The notes beneath the pieces are model-generated. The model did no database searches. It was not told the origin of the DNA and worked only from the letters and a program-made list of their open reading frames with translations. This document shows, piece after piece, positions 1-12,133 of a stretch of 64,000 bases of DNA. The DNA comes from Mariannaea sp. PMI_226. Taxonomy: Eukaryota; Ascomycota; Sordariomycetes; Hypocreales; Nectriaceae. A program made the translations under genes and the position numbers. The stretch covers positions 1,364,001 through 1,428,000 of the forward strand of contig JANFOG010000006.1 of the NCBI GenBank assembly GCA_024336345.1, read 5' to 3'. Every line of letters begins with the position of its first letter. The stretch's first letter is position 1.

Positions 1-2576
1 GTGGCCCGACTTCTAGGTTGCCGTCGCCGTCGCCGTCCATGTACCGAGATGCCTGGGGACAGTTGACAACTTTGGACGTCGCGCATAGGAAGGATGAGAG
101 GAACAGGATGGGTTCAGTCAGTAGCCTTGGCGAAGGGCACCGACGGGAACCCTCACGAGAGAGATATCTGGCGCCAAAAGCGCTACCTGCCACACCTAAG
201 GAGAGTGCGGAAGATGTTTGGGAAAGACCTGATATCAGTGTATCTACGGGGAGCTTAAGCGCCGGCACTGCTGTGAACGTGCCTGTGGTACGGCCAGGCT
301 CACCAGACCAACCGCCACCAGGACCAGCGATCCGTGTCGACACGCAAATAAAGAGCTTAAAGCGGCAGCCATCCAAAGTTCAGGAGTTGGTGGACATGTA
401 CGATGGGATGGCAAGGAGCAGTCGGAGTGTATCTCCTATTTCACCAGGGTTGAGAGAGACGGCGACGTCGACCATGGTAAATGGGAACTCAGAGTCGAAT
501 TCGGATAAGTCGGCAGTGCCTGAGCCTGAAACAGTTGATCTGGCCCCTTCTACGAAATCCCTGGGAGACTCGGAGCCTCCCTTGGAGGTAACTGAGGACT
601 TTGAAAGGGGCATTGAAGCGGGACTTGAAACGGGACTTGAAAAGGGAAATGAAAAAGACGTGGAGGAGGGCCCAGTAAACGATCTAGAGGACGATCTAGA
701 AGCCAATAAGCAGGAGGACGAAGAAGAGGACGAAGAAGAGGATGAAGAGGAGGATGAAGAGGAGGATGAAGAGGAGGGCCAAGAGGAGCATCAGACCGAG
801 AGCCACACCACCTTGATGAACGACATCGTGGTTCAAGAAACGTTACCCACCGACGAACCCTCAACCGAGATACCAGCTGTAACCGGACAATCATGTCCTG
901 AATCATTGAAGGAACCTGAAGCTAGTCGTCAAGAGGAATCAGAAACGACCGAGGAGACTTCCACTACAGAAACTCGGGTGGAGGAGCCAAACCATTCTCG
1001 GATTCAAGATGAAGCCTTCAAAACATTTCGCCAAGAAGAATCCGAAGTACCCAAACCTATACCCAAGTCGCCGCCTGTTGATTATTCGATCGATTTGACC
1101 AAGATCAATGATCTGCTCCCATCCACCACCGGCACGTTTCCCTCACCGGAGCCTGTCCCAGATGTCATCATTGATGACACTTTCGCTTCCTCGAGCGAAC
1201 GTAAGGCTTGGTACATGATATCCCGACCTGGCTCAATGAGGAAACACGACATGGGTGATGATGAGAACTACGTGCGCATTGACTGGAGTTCATCTCAGGT
1301 CCGCGGGCAGGCTATCCAAATCGTGCGACGTTGGATGGAGGAGGACTCTATCGCCGGACGAGTTGTATTAGGACGGCGAACAGGCCCCGCGGGGGCGAAG
1401 ATCTTCAACTGGGACTCTTCAGCACCCCAGGTGGAAATTTCGGAACTTCTAGGTCGGAAACGTCATTCGAGAGATACATCTGTTGCCTCCAAAGTGACGA
1501 TACCTTCACCTATATCACCCGCACCCGCCTTTGGATGGAGCAGCACCAGCCCAGTAGCATCCCCAACTGTTGCAATTTCTCCTCCCGCTTTACGTACATC
1601 TATTTCTTCTGAGTCAGCTTCCGTTTCGAAGCCACCACCAGTGCCCCCAGCAGTTACAAAACTACGGCAGATCAATCCCGCTGCCCACGCCATTCCGCCC
1701 CTTGCCTCTCCTACTTCACCCTTGGCACAGCCACCACAAACAGTCACGCAATCGGATAGGAACGAAGAAGATGCTCAGAGAAAGGTAGAAAAGGAGCAGG
1801 ATAATAACGACGATGATGACGACGACGATGACTGGGGCGAGATGGTCTCTTCGCCAACCGTCGGGACAAATGGGGCACCATCATTCATGGAGCAAGCCGT
1901 CCAAAGAAGCTTGGCGGGAGAGGTGAGCGAGGCGTCCAGTGCCACAGAAATCGTAACGCCTTCAGACAGTGTAGGAGGCACCGCGTCGAAGATTTCTAGC
2001 TCTATGGCAGACTGGGTAGATATGCCGCGATCTTCATTCGATGCTCTGCCCTCACAGGGGCTAATCCCTACCAGTCTATCGAAGCAATCTTCCGTCAGCT
2101 GGGCCGACCTGAATCGCCTATCAATGGATGCTCCGTCTACTCATGGCCTTCTTCCTACGAGCCTTTCCAAATCATCTACTGTGAGCTGGAACAGTCTGCC
2201 GCGCACTTCGCTTGACGGGGTATTATCCGAGGAGCTCACTCCGAATAAGGCGATCCCACTGCTCAAGGGAAAGAGTAGGCCGAAATCATGGGCGTTTGGG
2301 AACGTCGACTTTCTCAACGGTGGTCCGAAACCCCCTGTCCCCATCAAAGATATCGCTATCCAAGCCCAGAAGCTCCCCTCACTCCTGTCAAAGCCTCCTC
2401 AGCTCTTGGAAGATGATGGCGCATCGACAAGGCAAACCTCGCCAACCACCTCTCGGGGACCTCCATCACCGCCTCCACCTCCATCCACACCCCCAAAGGA
2501 CAGCGATCTTGAAGATGACGAAACAATCGTATCCATCTTGCGGGACCTTCCTGATCTATCATATATGTTACGATAA
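1..2576 (+). CDS. Large disordered acidic/Ser-Pro-rich protein, 5' partial
   Basis: The reading frame is open from the left edge to the TAA at 2574-2576, so the N-terminus lies outside the window; the first in-frame ATG is at 39 but nothing shows it is the start. At least 850 residues are visible. Most is low complexity: Ser/Pro/Thr-rich segments, a Glu/Asp run encoded at about 712-780, an Asp run at about 1807-1833 and proline clusters near the C-terminus. The most ordered block is encoded at about 1190-1420; it holds RKAWYMISRPGS, MGDDENYVRIDW and IVRRWMEEDS and looks like a conserved fungal domain I cannot name. Two Ser-Trp repeats (SSVSWADLNRLS, SSTVSWNSLPRTS) at about 2080-2215 suggest short tandem binding motifs. 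No signal peptide or membrane segment is visible. A scaffold or cytoskeleton-associated role would be a guess, so none is assigned. Confidence 0.8.
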   Translation, partial: GPTSRLPSPSPSMYRDAWGQLTTLDVAHRKDERNRMGSVSSLGEGHRREPSRERYLAPKALPATPKESAEDVWERPDISVSTGSLSAGTAVNVPVVRPGSPDQPPPGPAIRVDTQIKSLKRQPSKVQELVDMYDGMARSSRSVSPISPGLRETATSTMVNGNSESNSDKSAVPEPETVDLAPSTKSLGDSEPPLEVTEDFERGIEAGLETGLEKGNEKDVEEGPVNDLEDDLEANKQEDEEEDEEEDEEEDEEEDEEEGQEEHQTESHTTLMNDIVVQETLPTDEPSTEIPAVTGQSCPESLKEPEASRQEESETTEETSTTETRVEEPNHSRIQDEAFKTFRQEESEVPKPIPKSPPVDYSIDLTKINDLLPSTTGTFPSPEPVPDVIIDDTFASSSERKAWYMISRPGSMRKHDMGDDENYVRIDWSSSQVRGQAIQIVRRWMEEDSIAGRVVLGRRTGPAGAKIFNWDSSAPQVEISELLGRKRHSRDTSVASKVTIPSPISPAPAFGWSSTSPVASPTVAISPPALRTSISSESASVSKPPPVPPAVTKLRQINPAAHAIPPLASPTSPLAQPPQTVTQSDRNEEDAQRKVEKEQDNNDDDDDDDDWGEMVSSPTVGTNGAPSFMEQAVQRSLAGEVSEASSATEIVTPSDSVGGTASKISSSMADWVDMPRSSFDALPSQGLIPTSLSKQSSVSWADLNRLSMDAPSTHGLLPTSLSKSSTVSWNSLPRTSLDGVLSEELTPNKAIPLLKGKSRPKSWAFGNVDFLNGGPKPPVPIKDIAIQAQKLPSLLSKPPQLLEDDGASTRQTSPTTSRGPPSPPPPPSTPPKDSDLEDDETIVSILRDLPDLSYMLR

Positions 2577-3790
2577 TGTGAGTCCGCATCGAAAAGAAGT
2601 TGTTAATTAGAAAGTTCGGAAAACAAAACCGCAGAGGTGGTTTGGGAAAAGAGTAGTCTAGACGGTATCATACGGCCAGTAACGATCCTCCGCCCTTGGA
2701 TATGCCCATTTTGGAGGAAATGGCTCAGGTCAGCCTAGTTGTGCCAAAAGCCAGCGCCATTGTAGCATTATTCTCGGAGTTGTTCATTCCCATTTTATTA
2801 GCATGGAGTTTTTTTTTGTGTAGGAGAAGCACAAGAGAAATTTGAGACGATTCAAGTCCTTACCAAGACCTAGGCGTGCCGCAACTTACTCTGTGTGCTT
2901 GAAACGTGAATCCAGCTTCGAACTAGGCGTACGGTTTGGATTATTGGGTGTTGAAACTAGAATATCTACCAAGACTCTGAATCTAAGGGTTTCGGCCCGC
3001 AGGAACGAGAGCATGTCGCCTACATCGAAGCGACGCAGGTTTGCTATCTATAGCTACCCATATCTAATTCAAGCGATTTCGAAATAATAACTCAAAACTG
3101 CGAGTCTAGTGACTGGCTGCTGCAACGTAAGGACAAAGGATAATGCCACAGCTTTATAATACGTGAGTAGTAGGATTATTTTTCAGATTTACAAAGGACA
3201 TAGAATTCGTTGCCATCATTTAGTTTTGTTACGTTCAGGTCCTCAGGACGTTCCACATTCTGATACACTGTTCTGTGTCCGCTGTGTCCGCATTGACACC
3301 TCCACCACCATGTTATTCGGGGAATTAGGTTATAAGCCAAAATCAATGTCTTGCTATTTATCTAGATTCCCTTAGCCTGGCCCAGGGATGTTTGTCAATG
3401 TAATGTATCCCCAACTCGTGTAAGCCAAAGCCGTCTCTAGGGTAACCTGACGGGTGGTTTTGCACCTCTTTCTGCTGATATTACGACAGGAAGAATTATA
3501 CGTACGTGTAAATAGATAGAGTTCGTGAATACTATAAAATGGTTTACAGAGCTGGGGGTCTACATGGGTGATGGGATAGAGATCGTCGACTATCGAGAAT
3601 GCAAAACGTAATCGTCGGACAAGGTGGGTTCATCTGACGCGAACAAAATTTCTTGGACTATCACTTGTTGGTATTTGATCGCTTCGAGAGTGTGGTATTC
3701 TAAGAAAAAAAGGCTTCTTTGTTTTCAAAAAATCTAACTTATCAGATCACCAGTTAGGCGGATCGCCCCTGGAGCCCTGTTACTACGCCC
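2577..3790. other. Intergenic spacer, 1.2 kb
   Basis: 3' flank of the left-edge gene and 3' flank of the minus-strand Cys-rich orphan, which are convergent. Only short open frames without family resemblance occur. No tRNA, repeat array or mobile element was seen. Confidence 0.6.
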
Positions 3791-4171
3791 TCAACTCTTC
3801 TTTGGTTTCCCGTACATGGCTTTGCAGAAGTTGCAGAGAATATTCGGGTTATCCGTGCCAATAAAGAAGTCATCTAGAAGCACTACCCCAGCCGGACAAG
3901 CCATTGGGTCTGCTCTCTTGTCGGAGCCTCTGGCTTTGTTGCCAGGGCAGATACCTTCTCTCCGGCCATCCGGGATCGGCTTCGAGCACCGAACACATCG
4001 AATGTAGATCATTTGTACTGTGCACATTTCGACTGCCTTGGTATTGATGTTTTCTTGCTTCCTATAGAAAAAGACGTAGTGAGAGTCCGGAGCCAATCCG
4101 GTCTGATTATGGGAATAGTTGTCGGATGTAAAGGATTGATTTAGATCTTCAGGGGTCATGTGAGTTGACAT
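3791..4171 (-). CDS. Small cysteine-containing orphan protein (126 aa)
   Basis: Single-exon frame starting at the ATG at 4171; a second Met follows at codon 5. The product is hydrophilic and ends in a basic tail (GKPKKS). Paired cysteines lie in the second half: CVRCSK, then ICPGNK, ACPAG and CNFCKAMYG. Two CxxC pairs separated by about 50 residues suggest a zinc-binding knuckle, but they match no family I can name. There is no signal peptide, so it is unlikely to be a secreted effector of the usual type. It stands alone, with 1.2 and 1.5 kb of non-coding flanks, and converges on the left-edge gene. It could be a lineage-specific gene or a relic. The metal-binding idea is inference from cysteine spacing alone. 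Confidence 0.5.
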   Translation of the reverse strand: MSTHMTPEDLNQSFTSDNYSHNQTGLAPDSHYVFFYRKQENINTKAVEMCTVQMIYIRCVRCSKPIPDGRREGICPGNKARGSDKRADPMACPAGVVLLDDFFIGTDNPNILCNFCKAMYGKPKKS

Positions 4172-5720
4172 ATGCTCCTCTTAATGCTCAATAAGTAGAC
4201 CTTTGGTGACTCTGAAAAACAGTCGCCCGTAAATTGTGAATCAGATGTGAATAGAATATGCTCGAGAATCAGAAAGACTTTAGTTTACTCCAGAACCAGG
4301 GCTTTGCGGGCGATTAGCATGAGATTTCCGAGAGGCAAAAGCCTGGGCAAGCTCCTCACCGTGCTGTCCGCTTGTTTGACCAAGAATGGTCGCCGTTTCG
4401 TACCTATACTGATCCCCTTTCTTTTGTTTCATTGTATCTTAGAGACTAGGCTCTCTAAGACCCCCAATGTGGCAGTAGCCAATCACCCAAGCAAGAGGAT
4501 ACGAGCACCCGTTCACAGAACGTATCGTGCAGGTTCCTAAGGCGGAGAACAACAGTTACCTCGTCTCTGGCTTCGTTTTCTTTCTTCTGGCGAATAATGA
4601 AGGAATTTACCCAACCAATGGATTCCAATTGGTGCGCCAGTAAGATCCAAAAAGTTGATGTTACTCCTTTAGAGTAATATCTCAATCTCGTATACTTACC
4701 CCAACAGAGTATGACGGGCGTCGGCCTCAACATGGCAGGGATTCATCGTCACACAACACAATCGCGCGGTCCATGGAGGAGAATAAAGGAAATGAGATGA
4801 TATGCATCTATCTCCCATGGAGTACCAACCATGCCGTGTTCCGACTGACAGGGGGAAGGTTGCTCTAGCCCTTGTTCTCTCTCTTCCACTTCAAACGGGA
4901 CAGAGTGAGCGCACTGTCTGCTGGACCTGGGTTACCATACCTTGATTCTTAATCTGGGTAGATTGAACGATAATCATATGTTTCAGTTCAAAGTGGAGAT
5001 GGTGACACATCACTGTCGAGGTCGTAGACATAGCAGGCCTGTTGTTCGAAACACCCATTCACCCAAGTTCCACCGGAGGGATAGCCACCACGGTACTTTC
5101 TGATTATCGTATACATTGGCATCCTAAAACGCTTAGACGAGACGTTCTAGAACATGAGAATCGTGTTATAACAAGTTGTCTTGCTCAAATAGAGACTCAA
5201 TTGACTGATAGAGTCGAATGAGACAGCGAGCAGCTGGGCATCCCTTACTAGTAAAGCTGAAAATTCGGCAATGCTGAATTATAATATATATTGAGAGAGT
5301 AGTGATTCTATCTAGATTAACCAAAAAGTTCAGTTCGAAGCGAGCCATACGTAGGGAATATTAGTAGATAGCCAAAAGGAGTCGGAGTCTACCGTGTTAG
5401 TTGGCATGACTGGGCCTTAGTTCTTGAACCCTTGATTACATCTTTATCAAAAGCGTTCAGTCAAAGCCCACCAACCTCTGCATAGTTTGAATGTTCAGAT
5501 ATTTGACAATGCTATCAGCATCGTGTATATCAAATTCGTAGAGATATTAGTATATTACCTACTTCACTTTGCTGTCACGTGACCCATAATCATGCCATGC
5601 AAGTGGGAGCAATTTGCCAATTCTCAACATCTCAAATACAGCAAAACTCGTTATGAATCACCAGCTGCGAGAAATCGGAATAAAAAAGAAGAAGAAGAAA
5701 CAGGCCTTTGACGGTGTTAA
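4172..5720. other. Divergent intergenic region, 1.5 kb
   Basis: Lies between the minus-strand Cys-rich orphan and the plus-strand AlkB-like gene, so it should hold both promoters. The last part before 5721 is AT-rich with a purine run (gaagaagaagaaa near 5689) just upstream of the start. Frames at 4247-4540 and 4455-4733 overlap on opposite strands and resemble nothing, so I do not call them. Confidence 0.55.
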
Positions 5721-6419
5721 ATGACAATGGAGGAGGTTCCTATCCGACCCTCAGGGGTCTTGATGCAAAAAGACTTCATCACGCCTGAGCACGAAGCCGA
5801 AGTGCTCCAGATTTTCAAGACCCAGCTCAAGTGGCCGGACCGCTCAGGGCGACTATCTCTGCATTACGGCTATACCTTCAGCTACAAGACATTTGGAATC
5901 GACGAAGAAACCCCCTTTAAGCCGTTTCCAGAATGGCTGGTGCCTCTGCTGCCAACCACTGAAGGCCGCCCCCCAGACCAGGTGTGCCTCCAACACTACG
6001 CTCCGGGGACGGGTATCCCTCCCCACGTTGACACTCACAGCGCCTTCGACCAACTGTATGCACTGTCCCTGGGCGCGCCTTTGATGATGCAGTTCCGCGA
6101 CGAGGAGACCAAGGAGAAGGTCGAGGTTGATCTGCTGCCGAGAAGCCTGATGCAGATGAGCGGCGACTCCAGGCTACACTGGACGCACGCCATCAAATCA
6201 CGGAAGACGGACACACTGCCGGACGGAAGCGTTAGGCCAAGAGGGGATCGCTGGAGTCTAACATACCGGTGGCTGCGGCCCGGCGCCGTGTGCGAATGTG
6301 GGAACGAGAAGCTCTGCGACACTGCCCAGAGACGGGCAGGAAAAGACCGGGAGTACCGTTGGAAACAGTACGAGACGGACGAAAGCAAAACGGGCACGGT
6401 TGGTGTTCAAGAAACATAG
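5721..6419 (+). CDS. AlkB-like 2OG-Fe(II) dioxygenase, ALKBH8 type
   Basis: Single exon of 232 residues. It should use Fe(II) and 2-oxoglutarate to oxidise a modified nucleobase. The closest visible resemblance is the ALKBH8 oxygenase domain, which acts on wobble uridines of tRNA. The core is clear: the QHYAPGTGIPPHVDTHSAF segment carries the iron-binding HxD (about His102 and Asp104), the distal histidine is probably in WTHAI (about His156), and RGDRWSLTYR (about 174-183) supplies the arginines that bind 2-oxoglutarate. A CECGNEKLC cluster at about 191-199 may bind a metal. Animal ALKBH8 also has an RNA-recognition motif and a methyltransferase domain; both are absent here, as in stand-alone fungal forms. 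Codon 3 is also ATG and could be the start. A DNA-repair AlkB role cannot be excluded from sequence. Confidence 0.82.
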   Translation: MTMEEVPIRPSGVLMQKDFITPEHEAEVLQIFKTQLKWPDRSGRLSLHYGYTFSYKTFGIDEETPFKPFPEWLVPLLPTTEGRPPDQVCLQHYAPGTGIPPHVDTHSAFDQLYALSLGAPLMMQFRDEETKEKVEVDLLPRSLMQMSGDSRLHWTHAIKSRKTDTLPDGSVRPRGDRWSLTYRWLRPGAVCECGNEKLCDTAQRRAGKDREYRWKQYETDESKTGTVGVQET

Positions 6420-6666
6420 TTGTGCAGAGAGCATATGAATATGGGAAGATGACCAAACGAATGACAAGAATAACGACATAGAGATGGAAATGGTTGAAGA
6501 AAAGAGTGAAATGGATTACAGAGCATATATGTCTAGGTCAAGTAGAACCAAGCCGACGATAACAACCAGGATGTCTACTGTAAAACTACGATAGAAGAGA
6601 AAGCAAGAAATCCTTAACATGATAAAAATTATCATTTTAAAGCATCCAAGCCAGCCCTCTATTCAT

Positions 6667-9600
6667 CTACAGATTCTTCCCAGGTTTCCTGCTCTTGTCC
6701 GCGTGGTAGAGCTTTGAGAAAACTCCCGCTTCATCAGCCAACAGCTCGCGAGGCGTACCAAACTCTTTCAGAGTGCCTCTATCTAAGACTGCAACTTTGT
6801 CAAAGTCAAGCAGAGTATCGATTCTGTGAGCAATCATAATGACCGTACAGTGTGAGAATTCTGAGCGAATGACTTCCTGCATCCTTGCATCTGTCTCGGC
6901 GTCGACACTGGGTTATGACACTGTTACTTTGGCGATCTTCCCGAAGGGTAGGTTTGAAGGAGGGAAAAGACATACCTGCTGCTTGGTTCGTCGAGGATGA
7001 GCAGTGAACTCTTCTTCAGCAGTGCCCGGGCGAGGCAAAATAGTTGGCGTTGGCCATGCGAGAGAAAATTCTCATCCATCTTCTCATCCAAAGGATCTCT
7101 GTCTTCGCCTACCTTGGCTTTAATCACAGACCAGATCCCAACACGCTGCAAAGCGCTAACGATGGACTCGTCAGGATTCTTCTCCCACGGATCAGCGTTG
7201 AATCGGATGCTAGCACTGAAAATGAACGGGTCTTGCGTGAGACAGCTCAGCTTCTGACGGATCAGGGAGCGTGGAATATTTCTGATGTCTTCCCCGTCCA
7301 GTATGAGGCTGCCGTCGACGGAATCCACCATTTTGAGGAGAGACTGAACAAAGGAACTTTTACCACTGCCACTACGTCCGCAGAGCCCGAGCTTTTCTCC
7401 AGGTTTGACATGGAAAGAGAGCTGGCGCACAACAGGCTCAGCAGTTGGGCTAGATACGTGTGCATGTCGTTAGCAAAATTGAGAATATGAAGCTGGAGAG
7501 CATAACAGTGTGAACGGTGTGAACGTACTCGTAACGAATGGACAAATTCTTCACCTCCAATTCACCCTTTGCAGGCCACTCCTCCGTCGGTCGCGAGGAT
7601 TCGGCAGACGATGACGGTTCTTCACTTGGGGTGGTCTCAGAGAAGGTTCGGATCCTGGTAATAGCACCTAATGAGGTCTCCAAGGTCGACCATTCAAGAA
7701 TAATGCCCTTCATATTTGTCCCAAGCTGCATCATGTTGACAAGCGCAACACCCAATATCGAAGGGTTCACCTTATCTCTTAATGTGACGGCGAAGACAAC
7801 AAGGAGAATGGTGAGCATCGCCACTACCAGATCCAGCACAAGGGCCAGCCATCTTTGAATGCAGTTAAGAAGGTAAGCAGGTTTCTGGGCGTTATCCAGA
7901 CGAGAGAGGTTCTTGTCGAAGTAGGGCTGAGTCCAGCCAAAGGCACGAATAGTTGCTAATCCATGGATGGACTCGAGGAAGTGAGAGAACATAGGGGCTT
8001 TTTGCTCGATTCTGGATGAAGAGATGGTCAGTCAGACTATTATAAATATCTAGCTAGGACTGGGTTGTAAAACGCACTCTAATAAACGAAGCTGTTTCGA
8101 AGTTCTGACGTAGAACCGTTGGATGAGAACAAGGATCCCGACAACCAGCGGGATTGAGACAGCGAACCAGCCAACAGCTGTGATGGCCAGGCCGGCAGCC
8201 CCAAGACATGCTGTGATTTCTAGGAGCTATTAGTAACCATTTCCACCCAAATTCCGCGAGGGTCGCTATTTCTTTCTCACCAAAGATGAAGACAGACAGA
8301 GAGCGTGGCAACACAATGTCGACAAGTCGCAAATCTTGACTAAATCTATTCAAGTGTTAGCAGGGAATTTCCCAAGCCTCCCAAGGAGATATACCGATTG
8401 ATCAGAGAGCCAGTCTCATTGTTGGCCAGGAAAGACATCGGCGCACTATTCCGTTTGTTAGAATCTGGGTGGGTTATGTATTTTCTTTGAACTTCCGTAT
8501 CTCATACCTCATGGCCGCGTTTAAGATCCGCCGGTGTAATATTTTCCCACTTGTTGGTCCAACGACTAGGAGGAATACCCTACAGACATGGTCAGATCGT
8601 TGGAACTATACACTTGGCTAAGAAGAACGAACGCAATAGCGATGGTGATTATAAGGCCCTCCAAGGCGGATAAGACGGTGTAAATGCTCATCCAGTAGCC
8701 AAGATCATTGCTGCTATGTCCCCTCCCATCACCCCACCAGGTGATCCAGACATCTATCAAACGGTGTTAGTCGAGAGCAGTTGACAAGTTGGGCCTTACA
8801 GAAACAGACTCACATCTGAAGGTGGTGATAACGCCGGAACCTACGGTGAACCCAACCAAGAGGGCAAGATTAAAAGCTCTGATAGCTTTAAAATAGTAGA
8901 ACAACACGCTCGAATCGCTATAAAGCGGTTGCTCCTGCTCTGTGTCTGTGCTCTGTGATGTCGTAGTGCTGGTCTGTACGTTGGAATTCGAGTCTGAGCT
9001 TGGTGACGGTTCTTCCTTATTCTCTTCCCCGAAATGACTGGAGATGTCAAGACTTTCGATATAGCCACCATGCATGCGCAGACTGGGGAATGACCCTTGC
9101 TCTGCAATTCTGCCCAGCTGGTCAAGAGTAATAACGTGATCAGACTCTGGCAAGCGATGGACTGACAGATTTGTTAGATTATCTATCTCTGAAACAGAAT
9201 CAATATTCTGGATAACCTACCGGCGTGTGTTGCAAGGATGATAGTCGTTCCATTCTTACGAAGCAGACCATGTTCGCCAAAAACGCGGGTAAAGACAGTC
9301 TGCTCAGTGACTCTGTCGAGTCCACTGAAGACATCGTCGAATATTGCTATAGGCTTTCTCGAGTAGACAGCACGAGCAATGGCCTTTTGAGATCCTATTA
9401 GTCATTGCAAATGGGCATTCTAAGGAATGAGCTAAACTCACCAATCGCTGCTTTTGGCCTCCACTGAGCTTGAGGCCTTTGTCACCAACAGCCGTGTGAA
9501 TTCCTTCAGGCAGCCGAGATAGGTCGAGAGACAAGTCACAAGCTTCCACTACTCGGTCAAACCACGAGCTCTCGAAGCCTCGAGATTCAGCGATAATGTT

Positions 9601-12133
9601 ATCACGGATGGTAGCATTCATCACCCATGGCGTTTGATCACAGAAGGCGATTTCGGCAGAGTTCAGGGTGATGAGGCCAGTCGAAGATGGTATCTCACCC
9701 AGAATTGCTTTGAGGAGACTAGATTTTCCAGACCCAATGGGACCGACGATCATAGTGAGTGAACCATTTGCATGCCGCGGGAATGAGGCAGTGATGCTCT
9801 GCAGAACGTTCTTCTCGTCCCACATGAAGCTCCCATCGGCAATGGCGATATTAGAAGTATTCATTGTGTGCATTTCACGGAGGTTCTTAAGCTCTACGTC
9901 CTCCAAAGCACTTTGCGAGCTGTTTGGCTCCTCAGCTTCCGGTGAGGAGACCTTCAACTTGGCGATGCTTTGCACGACGCGATAGTCAATTCGCTCCTGC
10001 AGTAAGAGAAAATCCTGGATTCGCTTGAAGCATCCAAGAGCAGAGAATGAGTTGGGGATGTTGCCGACGAGTGAGGATAACGGGTTCATCATCACGCCAA
10101 GAATAGAGAGCGTAGTGATGGCCTGGGCAGCAGAGAAGGATTCACTGCCACTCAACTTGGCCCCGATAGCGTAAGCTCCAAAGGTGATTGCCTCTGTAAG
10201 ACCGACATTACAGTTTACTATGATGATGTTAGCGAGTCTGTACCATTACTTAATTGCCGGCTCATTCAGCACGTACTGATGCAGTTCGCATAGACTGTCA
10301 CCTTGCGGAAGTGTATCCCAGTAGAAAGTTCTTCATCTCGCTTCTTCGAAATAAGATCATGAAACCGTTCAGTCAATCCCAGCATCTTGACTGCCTTGAT
10401 CGACCCGATAACTTCTGAGGTGAGATTAATGCGGTCCTGAGTTGCTTTCTGATACATGTTCTGACGAGGAATCATCATCTTGCCGACTAGGCTAGAGAGA
10501 CTGATCGAAACTTGAAAGAAGGTCAGCTTTCGGGATGTACTACATGCCTTCAACTGACTAGGAACTGACCTATCGCCATGATAATGGGTGCCACGCAGAC
10601 AGCTCCGAGTTGTTCTGCTAAGAGATACATCGCTATAGCTACAGTCAATGTATTCGCCCACCACTCGACAAGCATAATATGGAGCTTCTCAGTCAGTGTT
10701 TCAACATCATTGCCCATTAGTGCGACAGCTGACGATTCATTCAGATCTGAAGTCGGAAGCTTCATCATCTTGCTGTAGATCATGGTGATGAGGCCACCGC
10801 GAGCCATGGCACCGGCACGGAAAGTGAGTTGCTCATACCAGGCTGTCATGACCTAGACCGTGTTAGTAAGTATATTCCGAAAACAATGGCTTAAAAAGAG
10901 GGCATGAGCACGTACAGCGGCTCCAATAAAAACAAGCGCAAACGCGCCAATCAAACCATAGCCAAGATTTCGAGTAGCATCTGTTGCTGGTGCGGCGAGA
11001 AATCGCAAGGCGCTTGAGATGAGGAACGGCTGAGAGATGCTCAATGCGATCATGGCAACACGGGGTGGCGCAATTCCGAGCAGCTCCCATCTCAGAACAT
11101 GAACAGTGGTCAGGAAAAGTGACGGCTTCCTATTTTTGGCCATTGCTATAATAGTATAGTTGAATGAGAATGCTAATCGTTTCAACTGCAGGGGCAAGGG
11201 GCTGTGGCCACTCACCTCTTCTCCAGGCGGTATCAAACCTCACCGCGAGTTTATCAGAGGAAATCTTCTCGTAAATCGAGGGCAAGTCACCGTTAGTCAG
11301 ATCCGTGGCCCAGCCAGAAAGGAGCAACGAGTTGAGCCAGACTAGGAATCCACGACTGAGTGGACCGCTCGTACTCTCCTTTGACGGGATGCTATTCGAA
11401 TTGACGAGAATCTTGCGCTTCTCAATCGTCTCCAATACCAAGAGGACAAGTTTCAGCGTCGCCGAGACGGACATGACGGCAGCGTACGGGATGTTGACTG
11501 ACAGTAGCCACTCAGTTCTCAGACGTGCAGCATCGAAGAGCAGTGAGACGAAAAGATAGGCAGTCAGCAGAAACGACGGTCGTATGGACTTTACATGCTC
11601 GAAATGAGCTAGTGCAACGATGGCAAAGGAGGCAAAGAGATTCAGAATCGCAGCAGGGAGTGACATGCGGGTGTTAAGTTTCTTGATGGAGGCTACGAAA
11701 GCGAGGAGGATGACCTGCAGGGCAGAGTAGATAGCGGATGTGATCTACACTTGGTCAGCCAGTGCTCACTGCTGAATATTGAATGGGCCTGAGCCCAACA
11801 ATGTCTCTCACCATCTTCGTGGAGTAGGTCGTCTGACGCTTGGCTTTGTCAGGAACTTTGAGCAGATGAACCGACCTCCAGCTAGCGAGGAGGAAGAAGA
11901 TGGCTGCAGGCGCCAGGGTGAGAATGCTCTCATGGAATGTGACTATTCCCAGGTTTCATTATCAGTTATCTCATCATTTCTGAGTTTCCAAATATTTCTT
12001 TTTTTTTTCTCTCTCTTCTGCCCTTGCTTGGTTTGTACTTACGAGTAAAGTCGAAGCCGCCTCGGCAGCCCGTCGTCCATACGCTGGGGCCGAAGAAGCC
12101 ATCACGGCACGCTGTCGAGTTATACGACGCCAT
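6667..12133 (-). CDS. ABCC (MRP-type) multidrug transporter, 17 exons
   Basis: Exons from the start: 12133-12043, 11942-11812, 11744-11216, 11145-10916, 10852-10570, 10510-10277, 10217-9442, 9383-9221, 9161-8814, 8753-8633, 8579-8508, 8445-8395, 8345-8281, 8219-8078, 8011-7529, 7449-6976, 6907-6667; about 1477 residues, normal for a full-length ABCC pump. Order: an N-terminal membrane domain (TMD0), TMD1, NBD1, an acidic Ser/Thr linker, TMD2 and NBD2. NBD1 has Walker A GPIGSGKSS, signature LSGGQ and Walker B IAIFDDV, with Asp in place of the catalytic Glu as usual in this subfamily. NBD2 has GRSGSGKSS, LSHGQ, LLILDEPSS and the switch histidine in IAHR, so it should hydrolyse ATP. It likely exports organic anions, conjugates or drugs across plasma or vacuolar membrane. 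The exon 10/11 junction is least certain: a 53-nt intron with GTTCGT fits the alignment, a 32-nt one with GTATAG also keeps frame. Confidence 0.9.

Noticed and set aside
550..906. Minus-strand frame over the acidic repeat of the left-edge gene
   Set aside because: It is the shadow of the GAA/GAG/GAT repeat on the opposite strand.
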